Source: Tetragenococcus osmophilus (lineage in GTDB: Bacteria > Bacillota > Bacilli > Lactobacillales > Enterococcaceae). Taken from it: a stretch of 64,000 nucleotides of DNA. The DNA lies in the NCBI RefSeq assembly GCF_003795125.1, contig NZ_CP027783.1:1550001-1614000 (forward strand), written 5' to 3'. Shown here in pieces: positions 17,659-27,126 of this stretch. How positions within the stretch are numbered: the stretch's first letter is position 1; every line of letters starts with the position of its first letter. The position numbers and the translations under genes are program-made. The notes beneath the pieces are model-generated. The model worked only from the letters and a program-made list of their open reading frames with translations, made no database searches and was not told the DNA's origin.

Positions 17659-18462
17659 TTAAATCGCTAATAATTCTTCTAGGTACTCAACCATACCTTC
17701 TTCATCATTGGTTTTACTTGTCACATCATTAGCTACACTTTTTACTTGTTCTGTTCCGTTTTTCATCGCAACGCCCCAACCTGCGTAGTCAAGAAGTTCC
17801 ACGTCATTATGTTCATCTCCGAATGCAATAACATCTTTTTGTTTTATTTGCATGGCTTCCGCGACTACGGATACAGCCATTGCTTTTTGTACTCCTTTTG
17901 GCACTACTTCTAAGATCGTATCCGCTCCGCCCCATGTGTTTACATCAATTTCATTAGGAAATTGTTTTGTTAAAGCTTCAGTGACAGAGTTTGCCAATTC
18001 ATTTTTGGTTTTAAGCATGACAGAAGTTGGGTTTGTTTTTAACTGAGGAAATAAATTTGCCTCAGTAGCAATATCTGTAGCAAAAAAATCCTTTTGAAAA
18101 TTTTCTAGTTTATCAATAAAAAAAGTTTGCCGATTTTCCGCAGCAACGAAGTCTAGACCTAGCTTTTCTCTTTGCTCTAATATTTCAAAAGCAATTTCAC
18201 GAGGAACCGAAAATTCTTTTTCATAGATCCATTTTTCTTTTGGTTTATGGATTAAACTCCCATTAAAATTAACCATAGGTGAATCTAAATGTAACTGTTG
18301 ATAGTAGTGCGCGCTCATGCGGTAAGGACGACCTGTAGCAATACTAATAATATGCCCCTTATCTCGAGCTTTTTGTAAGATTTTGGCTGTGTTAGAAGAA
18401 ATTAATGAAGCGTTATTTAATGTTGTACCATCTAGATCTAAGGCGATTAATTTTTTGGACAT
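17659..18462 (-). CDS. Cof-type HAD-IIB family phosphatase
   Basis: A 267-residue haloacid-dehalogenase hydrolase. Motif I is the N-terminal IALDLDGTTLN with the nucleophile Asp. Motif II is SIATGRPYR. A conserved Lys sits in the GVQKAMAV region, and motif IV is VIAFGDEHNDVELL. The cap is the IIB (Cof) type. Such enzymes dephosphorylate sugar phosphates or flavin and pyridoxal phosphates, and the substrate cannot be told from sequence. AAGGGAG precedes the ATG. A weak promoter (TTGTAA/TAAACT) overlaps the repeat left by the neighbouring IS insertion. Confidence 0.92.
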   Translation of the reverse strand: MSKKLIALDLDGTTLNNASLISSNTAKILQKARDKGHIISIATGRPYRMSAHYYQQLHLDSPMVNFNGSLIHKPKEKWIYEKEFSVPREIAFEILEQREKLGLDFVAAENRQTFFIDKLENFQKDFFATDIATEANLFPQLKTNPTSVMLKTKNELANSVTEALTKQFPNEIDVNTWGGADTILEVVPKGVQKAMAVSVVAEAMQIKQKDVIAFGDEHNDVELLDYAGWGVAMKNGTEQVKSVANDVTSKTNDEEGMVEYLEELLAI

Positions 18463-18496
18463 AAAGTTCTCCCTTACGAATAATTTTTTCTAGTTT

Positions 18497-18582
18497 ACCA
18501 TAAATCCGCTTTTTTACAAGTGAATAGGCACAAATGAGTCCTTTTTATTTTATGAAACACGAACATTTAACTTTTTATATTC
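18497..18582. repeat. Left copy of the 85-86 bp direct repeat flanking the IS1634-family element
   Basis: Identical base for base to 20542-20627. It is best read as a very long target-site duplication, which is known for IS1634 of Mycoplasma. It contains a PurBox-like site, AAACACGAACATT, at 18555-18567. Confidence 0.93.
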
Positions 18583-18614
18583 GGGGATTTGACACTTCAT
18601 TTTTAGCATGCTTC

Positions 18615-18646
18615 ATTAAAAGCCTATCAAACAGGCTTTTTTTTAT
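18615..18646 (+). terminator. Terminator inside the left end of the IS
   Basis: AAAAGCCT-ATCAAAC-AGGCTTTTTTTT. Placed before the transposase gene, it would block transcription entering from outside, as is common in insertion sequences. Confidence 0.8.
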
Positions 18647-18726
18647 GATTTTTTTGTCAAGTTTTTAATTTTATTTGTAGCAATATGTAGTAATGTATGG
18701 TATAATGAAGAAAAGAAGGTGATGGA

Positions 18727-20463
18727 ATGCGCGTCCAAGTATCAAAATCCAAAAATTCGGAGTCGCTCTATATCTCAAAAGCCGTTCGTATCGATGGCAA
18801 GAGTACGTCGAAAGTGGTGGAAAGATTAGGAACCCTCGAAGAAGTGAAGCAAAAGGCCCAAGGACAAGATCCCTATGAATGGGCTCGTGAACGCGCTAAG
18901 GTACTGACCGAACAAGAAAAAAATCAAGCTCGCGAGGTTTTAGTGAAGTTTTCTCCTCATAAGCAGATTTCAGCGAATCAACAGGTCTCTTTCAATGGCG
19001 GTTATCTTTTCCTGCAACAATTGTATTACCAACTCGGACTGGATAAAATTTGCGCTACCATTCAAAGCCAATATAAAACGACTTTTGATCTCAACGCCGT
19101 GCTTTCTCAACTAATTTATTCGCGTATTCTTTTCCCTGGTTCGAAACAACAAGCGTTTCATAAAAAAGACAAATACCTTGAGTCGCCGTCTCTAGACCTC
19201 CAACATTTTTATCGTGCGTTAGAAATCCTAGCCAAAGAAAACGACCTAATTCAAGCACAACTTTATAAAAACAGCCGCAAAGTGGTCGATCGTAACACCC
19301 AAATTCTTTATTATGACTGTACGAATTTCTTCTTTGAAATTGAGCAAGAAGATCCCTTTCGAAAATACGGCAAGTCGAAAGAAAATCGCCCCAACCCAAT
19401 TGTTCAGATGGGCTTATTTATCGATGGCAACGGCGTTCCCCTGGCTTTTGACTTAAGCAGTGGCAACACCAATGAACAAGGGACGTTAAAACCGTTGGAA
19501 AAGAAAATCTTGCAAGATTTCTCCCTTTCGAAAATGGTGATTTGTACAGACGCGGGGTTATCCTCGACCGAAAACCGAAAATTCAACAACGTTCAAAATC
19601 GAGCCTTTATCACCACGCAGTCGGTCAAAAAATTGAAAAAGCATTTGAAAGATTGGGCCTTAGGACAGACCGGATGGAAAATTGTAGGCGATTCTTCTTC
19701 GAAAGAATATACGCTAAGAGAAGTAGACGCCTTAGGCGCTAAAAAGCAGACCTTTTTTAAAGAACGTTGGATTCATGAAGACGGCTTAGAACAACGCATG
19801 ATCGTTTCCTATTCTTTAAAATATAAAGAATACCAAGAAAAAATACGTCAACGACAAGTCGAACGCGCGGAAAAACTCATTCAGTCCGGACAGAAATTAC
19901 CCAAAAAGAAAAATTCCAACGACGTCAAACGTTTTATCAAACGAACATCGGTCACCCAAGAAGGAGAAAAAGCGGAAAAAGACGTGTTATCACTCGACAC
20001 GTCTGTCATCGAAGAAGAAGCACGCTATGATGGGTTTTATGCCGTTTGTACGAATTTGAACGATCCCGTGGAAAAGATCATTCAAGTGAACCACCAACGA
20101 TGGGAAATCGAAGAAACCTTTCGCATCATGAAAAGTGAATTTGATGCTCGGCCCGTTTATCTCAGTCGAGAAGATCGTATCCGTGCGCATTTCATTACTT
20201 GTTTTATGGCCATGATGATTTTTCGTCTCTTAGAAAAACGCTTAGATTCGCCGGATAGCTATTGTGAAATCATTGAAACGTTAAGAGAAATGAACTTTTA
20301 TCAAATTACAGGCGAAGGCGTTATTCCGACTTATACGAGAACCGATCTCACCGATCGACTCCATGAGCAAGCCGGCTTTCGAACCGATTATCAAATTTTG
20401 CCGCAAAAAAGTTTGAAAAAAATTTTTAAGCAAACCAAATCGGGAAATATTACTACATTTTGA
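18727..20463 (+). CDS. IS1634-family transposase
   Basis: A 578-residue transposase of the IS4/IS1634 type with an intact frame. An N-terminal region with SKAVRIDGKSTSKVVERLG is typical of the family. The catalytic core shows Asp in YYDCTNFFFE, Asp in VICTDAGLSSTEN, and the late block HQRWEIEETFRIMKSEFDAR with the YREK-like Glu. GAAGGTG precedes the ATG, and a TATAAT-like box lies at about 18702. The codon usage is slightly richer in GC than the neighbouring genes, in line with recent arrival. Confidence 0.92.
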   Translation: MRVQVSKSKNSESLYISKAVRIDGKSTSKVVERLGTLEEVKQKAQGQDPYEWARERAKVLTEQEKNQAREVLVKFSPHKQISANQQVSFNGGYLFLQQLYYQLGLDKICATIQSQYKTTFDLNAVLSQLIYSRILFPGSKQQAFHKKDKYLESPSLDLQHFYRALEILAKENDLIQAQLYKNSRKVVDRNTQILYYDCTNFFFEIEQEDPFRKYGKSKENRPNPIVQMGLFIDGNGVPLAFDLSSGNTNEQGTLKPLEKKILQDFSLSKMVICTDAGLSSTENRKFNNVQNRAFITTQSVKKLKKHLKDWALGQTGWKIVGDSSSKEYTLREVDALGAKKQTFFKERWIHEDGLEQRMIVSYSLKYKEYQEKIRQRQVERAEKLIQSGQKLPKKKNSNDVKRFIKRTSVTQEGEKAEKDVLSLDTSVIEEEARYDGFYAVCTNLNDPVEKIIQVNHQRWEIEETFRIMKSEFDARPVYLSREDRIRAHFITCFMAMMIFRLLEKRLDSPDSYCEIIETLREMNFYQITGEGVIPTYTRTDLTDRLHEQAGFRTDYQILPQKSLKKIFKQTKSGNITTF

Positions 20464-20473
20464 AACCTACGAT

Positions 20474-20520
20474 AAAAGGCTTAAACCCTTGATAAAATAA
20501 GGGTCTAAGTCTTTTTTTCT
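20474..20520 (+). terminator. Terminator behind the IS1634-family transposase
   Basis: GGCTTAAACCCTT pairs with AAGGGTCTAAGTC (one mismatch, one G-U), followed by seven T. Confidence 0.8.
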
Positions 20521-20541
20521 ATTATAAGTGTTAAATTCAGG

Positions 20542-20627
20542 ACCATAAATCCGCTTTTTTACAAGTGAATAGGCACAAATGAGTCCTTTTTATTTTATGA
20601 AACACGAACATTTAACTTTTTATATTC
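20542..20627. repeat. Right copy of the 85-86 bp direct repeat
   Basis: Identical to 18497-18582. Because this copy remains, the purine-permease promoter region is uninterrupted despite the IS. It carries the PurBox-like AAACACGAACATT at 20600-20612. Confidence 0.93.
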
Positions 20628-20675
20628 CAATTTCGTTAAGAAATCATTGAATTGCTAAGTAAGGGGATCTATAAT
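20600..20675 (+). promoter_or_regulatory. PurBox-like site and promoter of the purine permease
   Basis: AAACACGAACATT (20600-20612) matches the lactococcal PurBox consensus (AWWWCCGAACWWT) at 11 of 13 positions. TTGAAT (20647-20652) and TATAAT (20670-20675) are 17 bases apart. The CGAAC core lies about 76 bases before the predicted transcription start, the spacing I recall for PurR-activated genes of Lactococcus. No purine riboswitch is visible in the leader. Confidence 0.55.
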
Positions 20676-20760
20676 CAATAGTTGTTCAAGGTAAAAACAG
20701 AATTGACGAGATATTCGCATTTTCATTGGACATGATAATTTTTAAGGAGTGAAAGAGGGA

Positions 20761-22197
20761 ATGGAGAAGCTTTTCAAGTTAAAAGAAAATGGCACGAATG
20801 TTTCAACCGAACTCATGGCAGGAGTAACAACATTTTTTGCTATGAGTTATATTTTATTTGTAAATCCTACAATATTATCAGCGGCGGGCATGCCATTTCA
20901 AGCGGTATTTTTGGCCACCATCATTGCTGCAATTATTGGGACTTTAGTAATGGGGTTATTTGCTAATGTACCTTATGCCCAAGCTCCTGGGATGGGGTTA
21001 AATGCGTTTTTTACTTATACAGTGGTTTTTGGCTTAGGTTATAGCTGGCAACAAGCTTTAGCGATGGTATTTATTTGTGGCTTAATTAATATCTTCATTA
21101 CGGTAACGAAAATTCGCAAATTAATTATTCGAGCAATCCCAGAGAGCATGCAGCACGCAATTGGTGGTGGTATTGGGATTTTCGTGGCTTATTCTGGCTT
21201 GAAAAACGCTAATTTACTTACTTTTTCAGCTGACTCTGACTCGATTATTGATGCTACAGTAGAAAATGGGGAGATAATAAGCGCTGATATTAATGGAGGA
21301 ATTGTTCCGGCTTTAGTGAACTTTGATCATCCTGCAGTGCTTTTAGCTTTGATTGGCTTAGTTTTAATGACTATTTTAGTCGTAGCCAATGTACGCGCAG
21401 CAGTATTAATCGGAATTGTTGGTACGACTATTATTGGGATTTTTATGGGGGTTGTAGATTTAGGTACTATTGATTGGCGCGCCAACTCCCTAACACAGTC
21501 AATTAGTGAGTTGAATACGACATTTGGCGCGGCCTTTGGAGAAGAAGGAATGCAGTCTTTGTTTAATGATTCGACAAAAATTCCTCAAGTGATTATGACA
21601 ATTATTGCCTTTAGCTTATCAGATACTTTCGATACAATTGGTACATTTATCGGAACAGGCCGTCGTACAGGCATTTTTTCTAAAGAAGATGAAGTAGCTT
21701 TAGAAGATAGTAAAGGAATGAATACAAAAATGGATCGTGCTTTGTTTGCGGATGCGGTAGCAACCTCTATTGGCTCAGTGTTTGGTTCTTCAAATACAAC
21801 GACTTTTGTTGAATCCGCCGCCGGAATTGGTGCTGGTGGAAGGACCGGATTAACTTCTGTTACTGTGGCTATTATGTTTGGATTGAGTAGTTTATTTTCT
21901 CCACTAATAGAACTTGTTCCCGCACAGGCAACAGCCCCAGCTTTAGTGCTAGTAGGAATTATGATGCTTTCTTCTTTCAAAGACATTAATTGGGTGAACT
22001 TAGAAGAAGCTGTACCTGCTTTTTTTGCTGCCATATTTATGGGATTATGTTATAGTATCTCCTACGGTATTGCAGCTGGTTTTATTTTCTATACTATTGT
22101 AAAAGTCGTTAAAGGAAAATCTCATGAAGTTTCCTTGATTTTATGGGTCATTGATATATTATTTATTTTAAATTTTGTGATTTTAGCTTTATTGTAA
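20761..22197 (+). CDS. NCS2-family purine permease (guanine/hypoxanthine type)
   Basis: A 478-residue transporter with about 12-14 membrane helices. It belongs to the AzgA/PbuG branch of NCS2: the opening STELMAGVTTFFAMSYILFVNP, then APGMGLNAFFTY, AIPESMQHAIGGGIGIF, and FVESAAGIGAGGRTGLTSV are hallmarks. It imports purine bases by proton symport. GGAG lies 12 bases before the ATG at 20761; a GTG at 20749 is possible but stands too close to it. The PurBox-like promoter fits control by purine supply. It is a single gene with a bidirectional terminator behind it. Confidence 0.92.
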   Translation: MEKLFKLKENGTNVSTELMAGVTTFFAMSYILFVNPTILSAAGMPFQAVFLATIIAAIIGTLVMGLFANVPYAQAPGMGLNAFFTYTVVFGLGYSWQQALAMVFICGLINIFITVTKIRKLIIRAIPESMQHAIGGGIGIFVAYSGLKNANLLTFSADSDSIIDATVENGEIISADINGGIVPALVNFDHPAVLLALIGLVLMTILVVANVRAAVLIGIVGTTIIGIFMGVVDLGTIDWRANSLTQSISELNTTFGAAFGEEGMQSLFNDSTKIPQVIMTIIAFSLSDTFDTIGTFIGTGRRTGIFSKEDEVALEDSKGMNTKMDRALFADAVATSIGSVFGSSNTTTFVESAAGIGAGGRTGLTSVTVAIMFGLSSLFSPLIELVPAQATAPALVLVGIMMLSSFKDINWVNLEEAVPAFFAAIFMGLCYSISYGIAAGFIFYTIVKVVKGKSHEVSLILWVIDILFILNFVILALL

Positions 22198-22260
22198 AAA
22201 TGATGTGCTTCTCATAAAGTGGTGCAAGTATTTAAAATCAAATACAATTGGTTGAAATGA

Positions 22261-22299
22261 ATAAAAAACCCGTTACAATGAGTAGTAACGGGTTTTTAG
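22261..22299. terminator. Bidirectional terminator
   Basis: AAAAACCCGTTAC and GTAACGGGTTTTT form a 13-bp stem that serves the converging permease and DUF2929 genes. Confidence 0.9.
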
Positions 22300-22302
22300 T
22301 CA

Positions 22303-22485
22303 TTAATGGGATTGTTTGTTATTAGGGTAAGCAATATATCCTATAGCCATAACGATTACAGCGACGATTAAAGAACAGAGGGTCGTCAAAGTAAAATCGA
22401 AATTTGTACTAGTCAAAGCACTGCCGAGAAAACCGACGACTTGCCCTAAAATTAAAGACCAAATAATTGTAATAAGGTAGCGCAT
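22303..22485 (-). CDS. DUF2929-family small membrane protein (YjzD-like)
   Basis: Sixty residues with two membrane helices (MRYLITIIWSLILGQVVGFL, and a second from LCSLIVAVIVMAIGYI). The N-terminal IWSLILGQVVGFLGSAL is characteristic of this family, which is common in Bacillales and Lactobacillales and has no established function. The ATG at 22485 is chosen because AAGAAGGTG precedes it; the frame continues upstream to 22503. It diverges from dnaE, and the two genes share a 120-base intergenic region. Confidence 0.85.
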   Translation of the reverse strand: MRYLITIIWSLILGQVVGFLGSALTSTNFDFTLTTLCSLIVAVIVMAIGYIAYPNNKQSH

Positions 22486-22605
22486 TGCTACACCTTCTTT
22501 CAAATCTTACATATTCGATTTTAGTTTATCATAATTTAGAAACTTGTAAAGTTAGAGCCATTTAATATATTATTTTTTATGAACTATTTTAAGGGAGAAA
22601 TGAAA

Positions 22606-25600
22606 ATGAGTAGCGCTCAATTAACAACAATGACATCCTATTCTTTGCTAGAAAGCACAGTCGAAATCTCGCAATATGTGCAGTTAGCAAAAAAATTAGG
22701 TTATGATCATTTAGGAATTACAGATCGGAATAATCTTTATGGCGCTTTAGAATTTATGAAAGCTTGCCAAAAAAACCAAGTACATCCGGTTATTGGATTG
22801 TTACTTGAATATTATTCTTCTCAAACGCAAAAAGAACATGAGATTTTTCTTTTTGCCAAAAATGATGAAGGATATAAGCAACTTATGCGCACCTCGAGTC
22901 AAAAGATGAGCGGTACGTCAGTTGTATTAGATAGTCATTCTCCTTTAAAAGATGTATTTGCTATTTTACCAGATGAAAATGAGTTGACTGAATTATTACA
23001 AGAGGAAAAAGAGGAATTAGCAAAACAAAGAGTTACTGAATTACAAAGCGTATTTGGAAAAGACCAATTTTTTTATGGAATTTCTTACCAAAAAGATTTG
23101 GCAACTGATGTAAATGCATGGATGCAAGAACAAGAAATACAAGCTGCAGCTTATCAATTGATTGATTCACTTCACGCGGATGAGGCTTTTTCAGTAAAAG
23201 TGATGCATCATATTAAAGAAGGCGAGCAAATTGATAACTTGCAACAAGAGATGCAAGAGCTGACTGCTTCAAATAGCCTAGAAGATCCTGAAAAAAAGAG
23301 GATATGGTATGAAACAAATGCGCCAAAAGCTTTGGAAAAGACAGAAGAAATGGCAGAAAATTGCCAAGCAGAAGTGCCTTTGCAACAGAAACTATTGCCT
23401 CACTACCCTTTACAAGAAGGGGTTAGCGCTAGACAATATTTAAAAGAACTTTGTGAAACGAAACTGCCTCAACGGGTAGAAAAGGTAGATAAACGTTACC
23501 AAGAACGCTTAGATTATGAGTTATCTGTTATTCACAGGATGGGTTTTGATGATTACTTTTTAATTGTTTGGGATGTAATGGATTTTTTGCATGAAAATAA
23601 AATTGTAACGGGTGCAGGAAGAGGCTCTGCGGCAGGATCTTTAACAGCTTATGTTTTATCTATTACCGATGTGGATCCGATTAAATACGATTTATTATTT
23701 GAACGGTTTTTAAACCCTGAACGTAATACAATGCCTGATATAGATTTGGACATACCTGATAATCAACGAGAAACGGTCTTGCAGTATGTTAAAGAAAAAT
23801 ACGGACAAAACCATGTGGCTCAAATTGCGACTTTCGGTACAATGGCTGCTAAAATGGTCTTACGCGACACTTGTAGAGTTTTTGGCCTATCACAGAGTGA
23901 AGCAAATCGTTGGTCTAATGCAATTCCTAAACAAATGAAGATCACACTAGAAGAAGCTTATCAACAGTCAAAAGCGTTACGCGAATTAGTTAATATGAAT
24001 GAACGTAATAGACAGTTGTTTCAAGCTGCTAAAACCTTAGAAGGACATCCGCGGCATGTATCTACACATGCGGCCGGCGTAGTGATTAGTGACCAAGATT
24101 TATTAGATCTTGTTCCTTTACAAGAAGGATCTGAAGGTATCTGGCTAACACAATTTACGATGAATGACGTAGAAGAAACTGGTTTGTTGAAAATTGACTT
24201 TTTAGGCCTGCGTAATCTATCGATTATCGCAGATACGTTACAAGGAATTCAAAAGGTAGTTAAACAAACAGTGACACAAAAAGAGATTCCTTTAGATGAC
24301 CCGAAAACTTTACGTTTATTTCAAAAAGGCGACACAACTGGCATATTTCAATTTGAATCGGCAGGAATTAGAAGTGTTTTGCGAAGGCTATCTCCAGAAA
24401 CCATTGAAGATGTGGCAGCTGTTAACGCATTATATCGGCCAGGTCCGATGCAAAATATCGATACATTTATTAAAAGAAAACATGGGAAAGAAACGATTGA
24501 GTATCCAGATCCGAGTTTAAAACCTATATTGGAAAATACTTATGGCGTTATGGTCTATCAAGAACAAATTATGCAGGTTGCTTCGCAGATGGCCGGTTTT
24601 ACTTTGGGCCAAGCGGATATTTTACGCCGTGCAATTAGCAAGAAAAAGAAAAGTGTATTAGATCAACAACGGCGTTATTTTATTGAAGGAGCGAAAGAAA
24701 AAGGATTTACTGAAGAAAAAGCGAGTCAAGTTTATAATTATATTGAACGTTTCGCTGATTATGGATTTAATCGTTCGCATGCTTTTGCCTACTCTTTTGT
24801 AGCTTTTCAAATGGCTTACTTAAAAGTTCATTATCCAGCTCCTTTTTTTAAAGCGTTACTACGCTCAGTTTTGCATAACCCTAAGAAGATGAAAGAATAT
24901 CTCAGCGAAGCCAAAAATGCAGGAATCAAAATTTTGCCACCATCGATTAATCAGAGTTTTTATTCTTTTTATTTAAATTCCTTACGAGAAATTCGTTTTG
25001 GTTTGGGAAGTATTAAGGGGATTCGGCGCGATTTTATTTACGATCTTTTGGACGAAAGAAAAGAAAATGGAAACTACGCTTCGTTAAATCAATTTCTGAC
25101 ACGTATGAATCAGCGTAATAGTAAATGGTTAAAAGAGGAGAACATCCGTCCGCTAATTGCCATTGGAGCCTTTGATGAACTTGAACCCAATCGTCGCCAA
25201 GCGATGTCTCAATTAGAAGGGAAAATCCAAAATGTACTTTATAGTGGGGGAAGCCTCGATTTATTAGATATGATGGCTTTAAAGAATGAAACACTAACTG
25301 ATTTTAGCCTTGAAGAAAAATTGGAACTAGAGGATGATTATCTAGGGATTTATTTGTCTGGGCATCCGGTAGAACAATTTAATAAAATTAAACGACGAAA
25401 AAAAATTGCCGACATCTCGGAGTTAATCGAAAATACGACTGTCAATATTTTAGTTTATTTAACAGAAATTAAAGAAATTCGGACAAAAAAGGGAGAACAG
25501 ATGGCCTTTTTAGAAGGAAACGATCCTACCGATGATATTTCTGTTACGGTTTTTCCTCAGATGTATCGAAAAATTCGAAATCAACTAGTAGAAAATCAAG

Positions 25601-25932
25601 TTTATTATATCGAAGGGAAAGTGGAAAAAAGTACTTATAATGACCAGTTACAAATCATTGCTAATCAGATAGTCATGGCAAAAACTTTGGCAGAAACTAT
25701 TGCTGATACCACAGCTTATTTGAAAATACCTATAAATGTAGAGCAAAAACAGGTCTTATCTGAATTATATACAGTGTTTAAAAAATCTAATGGAAATGTG
25801 CCTGTAGTTATTTATTATGAACAAACAGATGATGTTCGTCTTTTGCCGGAAAAAAATTGGATAACAAATACTGAAGAATTACAAGACTCATTAGAAAAAA
25901 TTCTAGGGAAGGGAAATGTTATATTTAAGTAA
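22606..25932 (+). CDS. dnaE: DNA polymerase III alpha subunit (DnaE type)
   Basis: A family C replicative polymerase of 1108 residues. An N-terminal PHP domain (YDHLGITDRNNLYGALEF) is followed by the palm with GAGRGSAAGSLTAYVL and the catalytic Asp pair in MPDIDLDIPD. The fingers contain YGFNRSHAFAYSF, with helix-hairpin-helix and OB-fold regions near the C-terminus. In low-GC Firmicutes DnaE works beside PolC, mainly extending primers on the lagging strand. The start at 22606 is the second of two nearby ATG codons and has AAGGGAG eight bases upstream. The length is normal for the Firmicutes DnaE form. Confidence 0.95.
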   Translation: MSSAQLTTMTSYSLLESTVEISQYVQLAKKLGYDHLGITDRNNLYGALEFMKACQKNQVHPVIGLLLEYYSSQTQKEHEIFLFAKNDEGYKQLMRTSSQKMSGTSVVLDSHSPLKDVFAILPDENELTELLQEEKEELAKQRVTELQSVFGKDQFFYGISYQKDLATDVNAWMQEQEIQAAAYQLIDSLHADEAFSVKVMHHIKEGEQIDNLQQEMQELTASNSLEDPEKKRIWYETNAPKALEKTEEMAENCQAEVPLQQKLLPHYPLQEGVSARQYLKELCETKLPQRVEKVDKRYQERLDYELSVIHRMGFDDYFLIVWDVMDFLHENKIVTGAGRGSAAGSLTAYVLSITDVDPIKYDLLFERFLNPERNTMPDIDLDIPDNQRETVLQYVKEKYGQNHVAQIATFGTMAAKMVLRDTCRVFGLSQSEANRWSNAIPKQMKITLEEAYQQSKALRELVNMNERNRQLFQAAKTLEGHPRHVSTHAAGVVISDQDLLDLVPLQEGSEGIWLTQFTMNDVEETGLLKIDFLGLRNLSIIADTLQGIQKVVKQTVTQKEIPLDDPKTLRLFQKGDTTGIFQFESAGIRSVLRRLSPETIEDVAAVNALYRPGPMQNIDTFIKRKHGKETIEYPDPSLKPILENTYGVMVYQEQIMQVASQMAGFTLGQADILRRAISKKKKSVLDQQRRYFIEGAKEKGFTEEKASQVYNYIERFADYGFNRSHAFAYSFVAFQMAYLKVHYPAPFFKALLRSVLHNPKKMKEYLSEAKNAGIKILPPSINQSFYSFYLNSLREIRFGLGSIKGIRRDFIYDLLDERKENGNYASLNQFLTRMNQRNSKWLKEENIRPLIAIGAFDELEPNRRQAMSQLEGKIQNVLYSGGSLDLLDMMALKNETLTDFSLEEKLELEDDYLGIYLSGHPVEQFNKIKRRKKIADISELIENTTVNILVYLTEIKEIRTKKGEQMAFLEGNDPTDDISVTVFPQMYRKIRNQLVENQVYYIEGKVEKSTYNDQLQIIANQIVMAKTLAETIADTTAYLKIPINVEQKQVLSELYTVFKKSNGNVPVVIYYEQTDDVRLLPEKNWITNTEELQDSLEKILGKGNVIFK

Positions 25933-26086
25933 TATTTCTAGAATATTTTCATTAAATGTTTTCATAGATATCTTTTTTTCTTGTTTAACCAAGACATTTG
26001 AGCTAATTAATGATAGAATATTAAGCGAATTGGAAGCTTTAAGGCAATCTTTTGGATTTGCTAGACTATAACGATTAATGAGGTGA

Positions 26087-27058
<972 letters not shown>

Positions 27059-27126
27059 CTTTTTTGTCAAAAAAGTAAGCAAAAGGATTAAATGAATTTA
27101 AATAAATGAATAGGAGTAGGTTATTA

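Larger units (their letters stand above)
18582..20541 (+). mobile_element. IS1634-family insertion sequence, complete
   Basis: About 1.96 kb, bounded by the direct repeats. The ends share an imperfect inverted repeat: ATTTGACACTT inside the left end and ATTTAACACTT on the reverse strand of the right end. It carries one transposase gene, an inward-guarding terminator at the left end and a terminator behind the gene. Both flanking genes and their upstream regions are intact. Confidence 0.9.

Noticed and set aside
20628-20760. Purine riboswitch ahead of the NCS2 permease
   Set aside because: I looked for the three-way junction and conserved loop sequences and found none; a PurBox-like promoter explains the region better.
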